Positions 1 to 8,552 of a DNA stretch of 64,000 bases are shown in pieces (the first letter of the stretch is position 1; each line of letters opens with the position of its first letter). Where the stretch lies: NCBI RefSeq assembly GCF_036964905.1, contig NZ_JBALHR010000003.1, positions 186,001-250,000 of the forward strand, written 5' to 3'. The notes beneath the pieces were generated by a model. That model was not told the origin of the DNA. It ran no database searches and saw only the letters and a program-made list of their open reading frames with translations. Source of the stretch: Gemmobacter denitrificans. GTDB taxonomy: Bacteria; Pseudomonadota; Alphaproteobacteria; Rhodobacterales; Rhodobacteraceae. The translations under genes were made by a program, and so were the position numbers.

Positions 1-3000
1 CGAGCGTCATCGGAAATTCCGGATGCGGCTGTTCCGGGGCAGGGGCATAGCTTCCGGGCTGGTGGCCATGCGCCTCGAACCGCGCCAGACGGCGCGCCTC
101 GGCCTCATAGCCATTCACCGGGAAGGTGTCATAGTTGCGCCCGCCCGGATGCGCGACGTGATAGACACACCCGCCAAGCGCCCGCCCTGTCCAATCATCA
201 TAGATGTCGAAGGTCAGCGGCGCATTGACCGGCAGCACCGGATGCAGCGCCGCCGCCGGTTGCCACGCCTTGTAGCGCACGCCGCCCACGGCCTCGCCAC
301 TGGTGCCGGTGCGCGCCAGCGGCACGGGTCGCCGGTTGCACATCACCCGGTAGCGATCCTGATGCAGGGTGGTCAGCTTCACCTGCAGCCGTTCCACCGA
401 GCTGTCGGTATAGCGCACCGTGCCGCCGATCGCCCCGGTTTCGCCCAGCACATGCCAGGGTTCCAGCGCCTGCCGCAGCTCCAGATGCACGCCCTCAACC
501 TCGATCTGCCCGCAGAAGGGGAAGCGGAACTCGGCCTGCGCCTGATACCAGACCGGATCGAGCTTGAAGCCATGCTGGCCCAGATCGTCGAGCAGCGAGA
601 GGAAGTCGGCCCAGATGAAATGCGGCAGCATGAAGCGGTCATGCAGCACCGTGCCCCAGCGGACCGGCTTGCCCGTAACCGGCGCCTTCCAGCAGCGCGC
701 GATGATCGCCCGGATCAACAATTGCTGCGCCAGGTTCATGCGCGGATGCGGCGGCATTTCAAACCCGCGAAACTCCACCAGACCCAGCCGCCCTGTGGGG
801 CCATCGGGGGAATAGAGCTTGTCGATGCAGATCTCGGCGCGATGGGTGTTGCCGGTGACATCAATCAGGATGTTGCGCAGCAGCCGGTCCACCAGCCAGG
901 GCGGCGGCAGCGGCCCACCCGCCACCGGATCGCCAATCTGGTTCAGCGCGATTTCCAGCTCGTAAAGGCTGTCATGCCGTGCCTCGTCAATGCGCGGGGC
1001 CTGAGAGGTTGGCCCGATGAACAGCCCCGAGAAGAGGTAAGACAGCGATGGGTGCCGCTGCCAGATCAGGATCAGCGATTTCAGCAGATCGGGGCGGCGC
1101 AGGAAGGGGCTGTCGCCCATCGTTTCGCCGCCGACCACCACATGGTTGCCGCCGCCTGTGCCGGTATGGCGGCCGTCGATCATGAACTTGTCGGCGCCCA
1201 GGCGGCAATTGCGCGCCTCGTCATAGATCGCCTCGGTGGTGGCGACACAATCTTCCCAACTATGGGCGGGGTGGATGTTCACCTCGATCACACCCGGATC
1301 GGGGGCGACGCGGATCACGTTCAGGCGCGGATCGTTGGGGGGCGCATAGCCTTCGATATGGATGGGCAGGCCAAGCGCCTCGGCGGTCACTTCGGCGGTG
1401 GCCAGCAATTCGAGATAATCTTCCAGCGCTTCACAGGGCGGCATGAACAGGCACAGACGCCCGTCGCGCGGTTCCATGGCGATGGCGGTGCGCACCGCGC
1501 CCTCTGCCGGATCCACGCCCACCTGTGCCACCTGCCGCTGACGGCCCGGCTTGTCCGCGCGCGTGGTGCCGCTTTGGGTATGGCCCGCGCTGGTTTCCGG
1601 CGTCATCGCGGCAATCTCGGCGGCCTCCTGCGCCAAGCGGTCCAGCTCGGCCTGCACTTCGGCCAGCCGATGCGGCGCGACGCGGGCGTAGAAGTCCGGC
1701 AGGGGCGCCAGCGGCAGCGAGGTATCGGCCGGATAGCTGTAGGGATATTGCGCAGGCGGAATATAGGGCAGCCCCGCCAGCGGCAGGCGAAAGCCCACCG
1801 GGCTGTCACCGGGCACAAGGAACAGATAGCCGCGCCGGGGTTTCCACATCTCGGACCGCCATTTCGGCGCCCCCGCCTTGGATTGCCAGCGTTGCAGGGG
1901 CAGCACAAAACCCGAAGGTTCGGTCAGACCACGCGAAAACACCCGGGCAAAGCGCGAGCGTTCTTCCGGGTCTTTCAGCTTGCTGTTTTCCGGGCTGACA
2001 TTGGGCGGCAGGTTGGCTTCCTTCAAAATCCACTCTGCCGGGTCTTCAAAGGCGGGCTGCGCATGTTCCGGGGTGATGCCAAGGTTTTCGGCAAAGGCCT
2101 CCATGAAGCGCCCGGCGTCTTCGGCGCTGACCTTGTAATCCTGCGCCTCGACCGCCACCAGATCGGGGTTCCGCCAGACCGGCACGCCATCGCGCCGCCA
2201 ATAAAGCGAGAAGGTCCAGCGCGGCAGGCTTTCGCCCGGATACCATTTGCCCTGCCCGTAATGCAAAAAGCCACCGGGGGCGAAGCGCGTGCGCAGACGG
2301 CGGATCAACTGATCTGCGCGGTCGCGCTTTTGCGGGCCGACGGCTTCGGTGTTCCATTCGGCGGATTCGAAATCGTCGATCGACACGAAGGTCGGCTCGC
2401 CGCCCATGGTCAGCCGCACATCGCCTTCGGCCAGCACGGCGTCCACCTTGCGGCCCATGGCGTTCAGCCGCGCCCAGGCCTCGTCGCTGAAGGGTTTGGT
2501 GATGCGTGGATGTTCGGCCACCCGGCGCACCTGCATATCAAAGGCAAATTCCACCTGCGGCGTGCCCGCGCTGGAATAGCCGCCCGATATGGGCGCGGCA
2601 TTGCGGTAATGCGGGGTTGCGGCCAGCGGGATATGGCTTTCGCCGGTCAGCAGGCCGCTCGTCGGGTCCAGCCCGATCCAGCCCGCACCGGGGATATAGG
2701 CCTCGACCCAGGCATGCAGATCGGTGAAATCCACCTCGGTGCCCGAGGGCCCATCCAGCGATTTCACATCGGGGGCAAGCTGGATCAGATAGCCCGACAC
2801 AAAGCGCGCGGCAAAGCCAAGATGGCGCAGCGCCTGCACCAGAAGCCAGCTCGAATCGCGGCAAGAGCCGGATTTGAGGCTGAGCGTTTCCTCCGGCGTC
2901 TGCACGCCGGGTTCCATGCGGATGGTATAGTTCACCGCCGCGTTGACCCGCGCATTCAGTGCCACGAGAAAATCTGTGACCCGCACGCGATCGCGCGGGA

Positions 3001-3400
3001 CGCCATCCAGAAAGGCCTGCAGCCGCGGCCCGGCCGGTTCGGGGCGACGATAGATCACCAGATCATCGGCCAGATCGGCAGGATAGTCGAAAGGCCAGAA
3101 TTCGGCGCTGTCCTCGACGAAAAAGTCGAACGGGTTATAGACCGACATGTCGGCCACCAGATCGACCTCGATCTTGAACTCCATCACCGGCTCTGGGAAC
3201 ACGAACCGCGCCAGCCAGTTGCCATAGGGGTCTTGCTGGTGGTTCACGAAATGCCCACCGGGCGAGACCTTGAGACTGTGCGACAGCACCTTGGTGCGCG
3301 ATTGCGGTGCGGGGCGCAGGCGGATGATCTGCGGGCCAAGGGTGACCGGGCGGTCATACTTGTAATGGGTCAGGTGGTGAATACTGGCATGAATGGCCAT
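1..3400 (-). CDS. transglutaminase-like protein with DUF2126 C-terminal part (3' end off the window)
   Basis: Large cytoplasmic-type protein of about 1133 visible residues; the reading frame is still open at base 1, so only the last few residues and the stop are missing. The N-terminal third (about residues 1-290) is a bacterial transglutaminase-like module: catalytic Cys180 in KSGSCRDSSW, His229 in DLHAWVEAY and Asp245 in GLDPTSG form the usual triad. The rest matches the long DUF2126 region, with the signatures GGEPTF, GGNHVVVGG and RAEICIDKLYSPDG. The ATG (MAIHASIHHL) has only a weak upstream GGGA. Family members usually sit beside alpha-E/ATP-grasp-like proteins; that neighbour would lie outside the left edge. 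The biochemical substrate is unknown. Ligase-like peptide or amide chemistry is a guess from family neighbourhoods. Confidence 0.9.
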   Translation of the reverse strand, partial: MAIHASIHHLTHYKYDRPVTLGPQIIRLRPAPQSRTKVLSHSLKVSPGGHFVNHQQDPYGNWLARFVFPEPVMEFKIEVDLVADMSVYNPFDFFVEDSAEFWPFDYPADLADDLVIYRRPEPAGPRLQAFLDGVPRDRVRVTDFLVALNARVNAAVNYTIRMEPGVQTPEETLSLKSGSCRDSSWLLVQALRHLGFAARFVSGYLIQLAPDVKSLDGPSGTEVDFTDLHAWVEAYIPGAGWIGLDPTSGLLTGESHIPLAATPHYRNAAPISGGYSSAGTPQVEFAFDMQVRRVAEHPRITKPFSDEAWARLNAMGRKVDAVLAEGDVRLTMGGEPTFVSIDDFESAEWNTEAVGPQKRDRADQLIRRLRTRFAPGGFLHYGQGKWYPGESLPRWTFSLYWRRDGVPVWRNPDLVAVEAQDYKVSAEDAGRFMEAFAENLGITPEHAQPAFEDPAEWILKEANLPPNVSPENSKLKDPEERSRFARVFSRGLTEPSGFVLPLQRWQSKAGAPKWRSEMWKPRRGYLFLVPGDSPVGFRLPLAGLPYIPPAQYPYSYPADTSLPLAPLPDFYARVAPHRLAEVQAELDRLAQEAAEIAAMTPETSAGHTQSGTTRADKPGRQRQVAQVGVDPAEGAVRTAIAMEPRDGRLCLFMPPCEALEDYLELLATAEVTAEALGLPIHIEGYAPPNDPRLNVIRVAPDPGVIEVNIHPAHSWEDCVATTEAIYDEARNCRLGADKFMIDGRHTGTGGGNHVVVGGETMGDSPFLRRPDLLKSLILIWQRHPSLSYLFSGLFIGPTSQAPRIDEARHDSLYELEIALNQIGDPVAGGPLPPPWLVDRLLRNILIDVTGNTHRAEICIDKLYSPDGPTGRLGLVEFRGFEMPPHPRMNLAQQLLIRAIIARCWKAPVTGKPVRWGTVLHDRFMLPHFIWADFLSLLDDLGQHGFKLDPVWYQAQAEFRFPFCGQIEVEGVHLELRQALEPWHVLGETGAIGGTVRYTDSSVERLQVKLTTLHQDRYRVMCNRRPVPLARTGTSGEAVGGVRYKAWQPAAALHPVLPVNAPLTFDIYDDWTGRALGGCVYHVAHPGGRNYDTFPVNGYEAEARRLARFEAHGHQPGSYAPAPEQPHPEFPMTL

Positions 3401-3556
3401 GAAATCGGTCCCGTTGCGCTGCGTTCCGGTCAGCTTAACGATGGTTCCGGCGCACGGTAACCCCTTGCCGACAGGCCGGGCAGGGACAAGGGCTTGCCGC
3501 CTCATTTTGCGGCTGCGCGCTTACTTTTGCGGCATTTTGGGAAAAGCCCGGAAGGA

Positions 3557-3632
3557 TGGTGCCGGTGAAGGGACTCGAACCCCCGACCCCATCATTACGA
3601 ATGACGTGCTCTACCAGCTGAGCTACACCGGC
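3557..3632 (-). tRNA. tRNA-Thr (anticodon CGT)
   Basis: A 76-base cloverleaf with encoded CCA. The acceptor stem GCCGGTG pairs with CACCGGC, the D-arm is GCTC/GAGC, the anticodon loop is TTCGTAA (anticodon CGT, reads ACG), and the T-arm contains GGTTCGAGTCC. It stands alone between the transglutaminase gene and katG, with no integrase nearby, so there is no sign that it serves as an attachment site. Confidence 0.97.
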
Positions 3633-3753
3633 ATCCTTCGCAGGCTGGCTGGGCTTTAGCCGATCCTGCGCCGCCCCGCAAGCCGCTTGGGGCGAAAATC
3701 CCCAGGGAGTGTCAGGTTGACCCAAACAGCCAGGCAGCATGCGGTCGCAAAGG

Positions 3754-3779
3754 AAAAGGCGGCCCCGCGAAGGGCCGCC
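3754..3779 (-). terminator. rho-independent terminator of katG
   Basis: Read on the minus strand, an 8-bp GC stem (GGCGGCCC/GGGCCGCC) with a short loop is followed by TTTT, 25 bases after the katG stop codon. Confidence 0.8.
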
Positions 3780-3803
3780 CGATCCAGAACGTCTATGGGC
3801 CGG

Positions 3804-5972
3804 TCAGGCCACCAGATCGTAGCGATCGGCGTTCATCACCTTGGTCCAGACGGCGACGAAATCGGCCACGAAACGCTCGGCCGCGTCGTCTTGGGCATAG
3901 ACCTCGGCATAGGCGCGCAGGATCGAGTTCGAGCCGAACACGAGGTCCACGCGGCTGGCGGTGAACTTCACCGCGCCCGACTTGCGGTCCACGATGTCAT
4001 AGCTGTTGCGCCCGGTCGGAACCCATTTGTTGCCCATGTCGGTCAGGGTCACGAAGAAGTCGGTGGTCAGGGCACCGGGGCGGGTGGTGAACACGCCCTT
4101 GGCGCTGCCGCCGTGGTTGGCGCCCAGCACGCGCAACCCGCCGATCAGCACGGTCATCTCTTGCGCGGTCAGGCCCATCAGCTGCGCCCGGTCGAGCAGT
4201 AGCTCTTCGGGGGCGACGGCGTAATCGGCCTTCTGCCAGTTGCGGAACCCATCAGCGAGCGGCTCCAGTACGGCGAAGCCTTCGATGTCGGTTTGCTCTT
4301 GCGCGGCATCGCCACGGCCCGGTGCGAAGGGCACGGCGACGTTGTGGCCTGCGGCCTTGATCGCCTGTTCCACACCGACCACACCAGCCAGCACGATCAC
4401 ATCGGCAACCGAGGCGCCCGAGGCGGCGGCGATGGGTTCCAGCACCGAGAGCACGCGGGCCAGACGGGCGGGCTCATTGCCTTCCCAGTCTTTCTGCGGG
4501 GCCAGACGGATGCGGGCGCCATTGGCACCGCCGCGATAGTCGGACTGGCGGAAGGTGCGCGCCGAATCCCATGCAGTGGCGACCATATCGGCCACCGAGA
4601 GGCCGGAGGCGGCGATCTTGGCCTTCACGGCCTCCACATCATAGCCGGTGGTGCCTGCGGGGATCGGGTCTTGCCAGATCAGATCTTCGGCGGGAACCTC
4701 CGGGCCGATATAGCGCGACTTCGGCCCCATATCGCGGTGCAGCAGCTTGAACCAGGCGCGGGCGAAGGCGTCATCGAACGCGGCCTGATCCTTGGCGAAG
4801 CGTTCGGAGATGGCGCGGAAGCCCGGATCGACGCGCAGCGCCATATCGGCATCGGTCATCACGATGCGGGTGGTGCCGCCGCTGCGTTCCACATCCGAGG
4901 GGATTTCCTCGGGGCGCAGGTTCACCGGTTCCCATTGCTGGGCGCCTGCGGGCGAGCGGCGCAGTTCCCAGTCGTGGTTCAGCAGCATGTCGAAATAGCC
5001 GCCATCCCAACGGGTCGGGTGGGTCGTCCATGCGCCTTCGACGCCGCTGGTGACGGTGTTGTTGCCGATGCCGCGGGTGGTGTTGTTGACCCAGCCGAAG
5101 CCTTGCTCTTCGATGCCTGCGCCTTCGGGGGCGGCGCCCAGCAGCGACGCATCGCCATTGCCATGGGCCTTGCCGACGGTGTGGCCACCAGCGGTGAGGG
5201 CGACGGTTTCGGCATCATCCATGCCCATGCGGCTGAAGGTCACGCGCATGTCGGCGGCGGTTTTCAGCGGGTCGGGCTGGCCGTTCACGCCTTCGGGGTT
5301 CACATAGATCAGGCCCATGACCACAGCGGCCAGCGGGTTTTCCAGGCTGGTGCGGTCATCGTCGCTGTCATAGCGCGATGATTTCAGCCATTCGCTTTCC
5401 GAGCCCCAATAGACGTCTTTCTCGGGGTGCCAGATGTCTTCGCGACCAAAGGCGAAGCCATAGGTTTTCAGGCCCATGGATTCATAAGCCACGTTCCCCG
5501 CCAGCAGCATGAGGTCAGCCCAGCTGATGCGGTTGCCATATTTGCGCTTGATCGGCCAGAGCAGGCGGCGGGCCTTGTCGAGGTTGCCGTTATCCGGCCA
5601 GCTGTTCAGGGGCGCGAAGCGCTGGTTGCCTGTATTGCCACCGCCACGGCCATCGGCGCTGCGATAGGAGCCGGCCGAGTGCCAGGCCATGCGGATCATC
5701 AACCCGCCGTAATGGCCCCAGTCTGCCGGCCACCACTCCTGGCTGTCGGTCATCAGCGCGTGCAGATCGGCCTTGAGGGCGGCGAAATCGAGCTTCTTCA
5801 CTTCCTCGCGGTAGTTGAAGCCCTTGAGCGGATTGGTCTTCGTATCGTGCTGATGCAGGATGTCGAGGTTCAGCGCATTGGGCCACCAGGCCATGACCGA
5901 CGTGCCGGTCGAGGTCATCGCCCCATGCATCACCGGGCATTTGCCCGCGGGGTTCATATCGTTTCCGTCCAT
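3804..5972 (-). CDS. katG: catalase-peroxidase KatG
   Basis: Bifunctional haem catalase-peroxidase of 722 residues, the usual size for KatG. It removes hydrogen peroxide in the cytoplasm. The distal-side triad is in the motif RMAWHSAGSYR (Arg94, Trp97, His98). The proximal haem-ligand motif TAGGHTVGKAHG is present, and the duplicated C-terminal peroxidase-like half is intact. The frame stays open upstream for 32 more codons. The start MDGNDMNPAG is preferred because AGGAGA lies 8 bases upstream and KatG proteins begin this way. It is divergent from an OxyR gene, so peroxide-induced expression from the shared 150-bp spacer is expected. A clean terminator follows the gene. Confidence 0.97.
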   Translation of the reverse strand: MDGNDMNPAGKCPVMHGAMTSTGTSVMAWWPNALNLDILHQHDTKTNPLKGFNYREEVKKLDFAALKADLHALMTDSQEWWPADWGHYGGLMIRMAWHSAGSYRSADGRGGGNTGNQRFAPLNSWPDNGNLDKARRLLWPIKRKYGNRISWADLMLLAGNVAYESMGLKTYGFAFGREDIWHPEKDVYWGSESEWLKSSRYDSDDDRTSLENPLAAVVMGLIYVNPEGVNGQPDPLKTAADMRVTFSRMGMDDAETVALTAGGHTVGKAHGNGDASLLGAAPEGAGIEEQGFGWVNNTTRGIGNNTVTSGVEGAWTTHPTRWDGGYFDMLLNHDWELRRSPAGAQQWEPVNLRPEEIPSDVERSGGTTRIVMTDADMALRVDPGFRAISERFAKDQAAFDDAFARAWFKLLHRDMGPKSRYIGPEVPAEDLIWQDPIPAGTTGYDVEAVKAKIAASGLSVADMVATAWDSARTFRQSDYRGGANGARIRLAPQKDWEGNEPARLARVLSVLEPIAAASGASVADVIVLAGVVGVEQAIKAAGHNVAVPFAPGRGDAAQEQTDIEGFAVLEPLADGFRNWQKADYAVAPEELLLDRAQLMGLTAQEMTVLIGGLRVLGANHGGSAKGVFTTRPGALTTDFFVTLTDMGNKWVPTGRNSYDIVDRKSGAVKFTASRVDLVFGSNSILRAYAEVYAQDDAAERFVADFVAVWTKVMNADRYDLVA

Positions 5973-6086
5973 GACATCTCTCCTGATCTGGCTTTTGGCG
6001 GGAAGGTGCGGGGCAATGCTGCGTTGCGGCAGAATCGCCCCGCCCCGGCTCTGGAATCGTTCTAACAAGGCTGAGCGATAATTAGA

Positions 6087-6102
6087 ATTTGCATTTTCAA
6101 AT
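6087..6102. promoter_or_regulatory. candidate OxyR site in the katG-oxyR spacer
   Basis: The spacer is AT-rich against a GC-rich background. It holds the inverted repeat ATTTG-N6-CAAAT, which has a T-N11-A core of the kind bound by LysR-family regulators. It lies about 115 bases upstream of katG and 21 bases upstream of oxyR. Assignment to OxyR is inference from position. Confidence 0.4.
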
Positions 6103-6122
6103 CATGTCGATATGAAATTCTT

Positions 6123-7019
6123 ATGAATGCCCTGTCGATGAAGCATCTGCGCTATTTCGAGGCGCTGGCCACCCATGGCCATTTCGGTCGTGCAGCCGAA
6201 GCCTGCGCGGTGTCGCAGCCCGCGCTGTCGCTTCAGATGAAGGAATTGGAGGCGATTGTCGGAGCCCCGCTTATTGAACGCGGGCCAAGGCAGGTGCGGC
6301 TGACCCCGGTGGGGGAGGCCTTTGCCCGCCGCGCCCGCGATATTCTGCGCGCGGTGGACGAACTGGCGACGCTGGCCCGGGCCAGTCAGGGCCATCTGGC
6401 GGGGCGTCTGGGGATCGGGGTCATTCCGACGGTCGCGCCCTATCTGCTGCCCCGGGTCATTCAGACGCTGGCAGGGCACTTTCCCGATCTGGATCTGCGC
6501 CCGCGCGAGGCGGTGACGCAGCGGCTGGTCGGGGATCTGGTCGAAGGGCGGCTGGATCTGGCGCTGGTGGCCCTTCCGGTATCCGAACCCGCGCTGGTGG
6601 AACATCCGCTGTTTTCCGAGGAATTCGTGCTGGTCCGTCCGCTGGCCGATGCGGGCCGCCCGGTGCCGGGGCCCGAGGGGTTGCGCGAGATGCGGCTTCT
6701 GCTGCTGGAAGAAGGGCACTGCTTCCGCGATCAGGCGCTGTCTTACTGCAAGATGCCAAGCGCCACGCCGCGCGATCTGATGGAGGGCAGCTCGCTCTCC
6801 ACCCTTGTGCAGATGGTGGGGGCGGGGATCGGGGTGACGCTGATCCCGCAAATGGCGGTGGCGGTGGAAACCCGCACCGCGCCGGTATCGGTGGCCCGCC
6901 TTGCCCTGCCGCGCCCCAGCCGCACGCTGGGCCTTGTCTGGCGCAAATCCAACCCGCTTGGCCCACAATTCGCCGCTTTGGCCGATCTGGTGAACGAGGC
7001 CGCCGGTCAGGTATCGTAG
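6123..7019 (+). CDS. oxyR: hydrogen-peroxide-sensing LysR regulator OxyR
   Basis: LysR-type regulator of 298 residues with an N-terminal helix-turn-helix (about residues 6-65, SQPALSLQMKELE) and a substrate-binding-like effector domain. Two cysteines sit in the redox switch motif: Cys200 in EEGHCFRDQ and Cys209 in LSYC. These correspond to the disulfide-forming Cys199/Cys208 of E. coli OxyR, so the protein should be a true peroxide sensor. It is divergent from katG, its classic target. No Shine-Dalgarno sequence is obvious before either the ATG used here or the in-frame ATG five codons later, so the exact start is open. Its last 13 bases overlap the 3' end of the convergent downstream regulator gene. 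Confidence 0.93.
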   Translation: MNALSMKHLRYFEALATHGHFGRAAEACAVSQPALSLQMKELEAIVGAPLIERGPRQVRLTPVGEAFARRARDILRAVDELATLARASQGHLAGRLGIGVIPTVAPYLLPRVIQTLAGHFPDLDLRPREAVTQRLVGDLVEGRLDLALVALPVSEPALVEHPLFSEEFVLVRPLADAGRPVPGPEGLREMRLLLLEEGHCFRDQALSYCKMPSATPRDLMEGSSLSTLVQMVGAGIGVTLIPQMAVAVETRTAPVSVARLALPRPSRTLGLVWRKSNPLGPQFAALADLVNEAAGQVS

Positions 7020-8404
7020 CGGGTGGCCCCGCGCCGCATGGCTGTGCCCGGATCAGGCATGATGAGCGCCTGATGGGCGCGCTGGTCGCAATGGGTGCGC
7101 GGGCATATGCGGCAATTGATGCCCACCGGCGTCATCGGCGCGCCCGACAGCAGGAAGGGTTCGGCATAGCCGATTTCGCCGACATGCTCGATCGCGCAGC
7201 CCATGGCGACGGCCAGACGGTTGTCCTGCACATGGCGGGCCCAGGTGGGCCGGTCCACGGTGCGGGCAAAGACGAAGAACCGGCTGCGGTCGGGCATTTC
7301 CACGAATTGCGGTACGATGCGTCCGGGGGTGCGAAAGCTCGTATGCACATCCAGCCGTGGGCAGGCCCCGCCATGTTCGGCCAGCGGAAAGCTGGTGGCG
7401 TTGAACCGCTTGGCCACATTGCCGCCCTTGTCGATGCGCAGGAAAAAGAAGGGCACGCCCTGCGCCCCATCGCGCTGCAGGGTTGTGGCGCGGTGGCAGG
7501 CCTGTTCGAAGCTGACGCCGAAGCGGGTTGCCAGATGGTCGAAATCGTATTTGGTGGACCGTGCGACCTGCAGGAAATCGTCATAGGGCATCAGCACCGC
7601 CGCCGCGAAGTAATTGGCAAGCTCCACCCGCAGCCGCACATTGCTGCGCGGTTCTGACAAGCCCGCCCGCGCAATGATCTGGTCAAACAACGCCCCCTGT
7701 TCCAGCAGGCCGCACATATGCGTCAGCTGAAAGATGCGGTTGGTATGGTCCAGCGCTTCGGACAGGCAGATTTCACGGGTCGCCTCGTCATAGTCGCGCA
7801 GCGCCAGCGGCATTTCCTCGACCCGGGCCAGCCGCACGCTGACACCCATGCGCGATTTCAGCCGGACCTTCAGCGCGCCGTAAACCTCGTCCCGTTCGGG
7901 CGCCGTTTCCCCCCAGAAGCCGGATGCCGCCTGTTCCAGATCGCGGAAATGGTTGCGGTTGCGGCGAAAGACATGATGTACCGCCGCCTCGGGCGAGGTG
8001 ATCGCCGCATTCTGATCCAGTTGCGCAATGGCGGTCAGCTGGTCCGATACCTGCTGATAGGCGCGATGCAGGCGCAGAAAGGCCTGTGCCAGATCGGGGC
8101 TATGCACCAGCGCTGCCCGCAATTGCGGCAGATCGGGGCGGGATTCTGTAAACAGCGGATCTTGTACAGCCGTGCGCAGATCGGGCAGAAGGCTGGCGCT
8201 TTCGTCTTCGGCAATCTCGCGCCAATCGACGCCATAGGCCTCCATCAACCTGAACAGGATGGTGACCGATACCGATCTCTCGTTGTTTTCCAGAAGGTTG
8301 ACGTAAGACGCACTGATGCCGAGCGTCCGGGCCATCTGGGCCTGCGTTTCCCCGCGTTCCTGACGCAAGCGCCGGAGATGCGGTCCGATGAAGGTTTTCT
8401 GCAT
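7007..8404 (-). CDS. short-chain acyl-CoA regulator, XRE + degenerate ImmA/IrrE type (RamB/PccR-like)
   Basis: Regulator of 465 residues. An XRE helix-turn-helix occupies about residues 6-60 (TQAQMARTLGIS, YVNLLENNERS). The middle resembles ImmA/IrrE (VELANYFAAAVLMP), but the HExxH zinc-protease motif is replaced by THMCGL, so protease activity is unlikely. The C-terminal part has the cysteine-containing GINCRICPRTHCDQ motif. This architecture is that of the short-chain fatty acyl-CoA regulators (ScfR), such as PccR of Rhodobacter sphaeroides and RamB of Corynebacterium, which sense acyl-CoAs and control acetate or propionate assimilation. It is divergent from the sga-mcl-mtkAB operon, its likely target. 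A GTG four codons upstream is an alternative start; neither start has a strong ribosome site. Confidence 0.85.
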   Translation of the reverse strand: MQKTFIGPHLRRLRQERGETQAQMARTLGISASYVNLLENNERSVSVTILFRLMEAYGVDWREIAEDESASLLPDLRTAVQDPLFTESRPDLPQLRAALVHSPDLAQAFLRLHRAYQQVSDQLTAIAQLDQNAAITSPEAAVHHVFRRNRNHFRDLEQAASGFWGETAPERDEVYGALKVRLKSRMGVSVRLARVEEMPLALRDYDEATREICLSEALDHTNRIFQLTHMCGLLEQGALFDQIIARAGLSEPRSNVRLRVELANYFAAAVLMPYDDFLQVARSTKYDFDHLATRFGVSFEQACHRATTLQRDGAQGVPFFFLRIDKGGNVAKRFNATSFPLAEHGGACPRLDVHTSFRTPGRIVPQFVEMPDRSRFFVFARTVDRPTWARHVQDNRLAVAMGCAIEHVGEIGYAEPFLLSGAPMTPVGINCRICPRTHCDQRAHQALIMPDPGTAMRRGATRYDT

Positions 8405-8434
8405 ACCAGCGCACACAATTCAGGAATCGTCATA

Positions 8435-8466
8435 TTTACAATATTACAAATTTTGCAATCTGTAAA
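8435..8466. promoter_or_regulatory. candidate ScfR operator between regulator and serine-cycle operon
   Basis: An AT-rich 32-base block in GC-rich DNA. The outer arms TTTACA and TGTAAA are inverted repeats, and inside lies the imperfect inverted repeat TTACAAA-TT-TTTGCAA. TTTGCAA-like half sites are the kind I recall for RamB and PccR. It lies 30 bases upstream of the regulator start and about 87 bases upstream of the aminotransferase start. Confidence 0.5.
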
Positions 8467-8552
8467 ACCGTGCATTCACAGCAGAACCCGTCTTCGTTTT
8501 GCCTTTGCGTCAATCTGTGGCTGAGTGCCGTCAACGCGATGGGAGGATTGCG

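Noticed and set aside
23..3460. A 1145-codon open frame on the plus strand
   Set aside because: It is the antisense shadow of the transglutaminase gene; its translation is rich in Arg, Gly, His and Ala with no recognisable motif, as is usual opposite GC-rich genes.
3557..3632. tRNA-Thr as an integration site of a genomic island
   Set aside because: No integrase, no direct repeat of the tRNA 3' end was noticed, and neighbouring genes are ordinary chromosomal ones.
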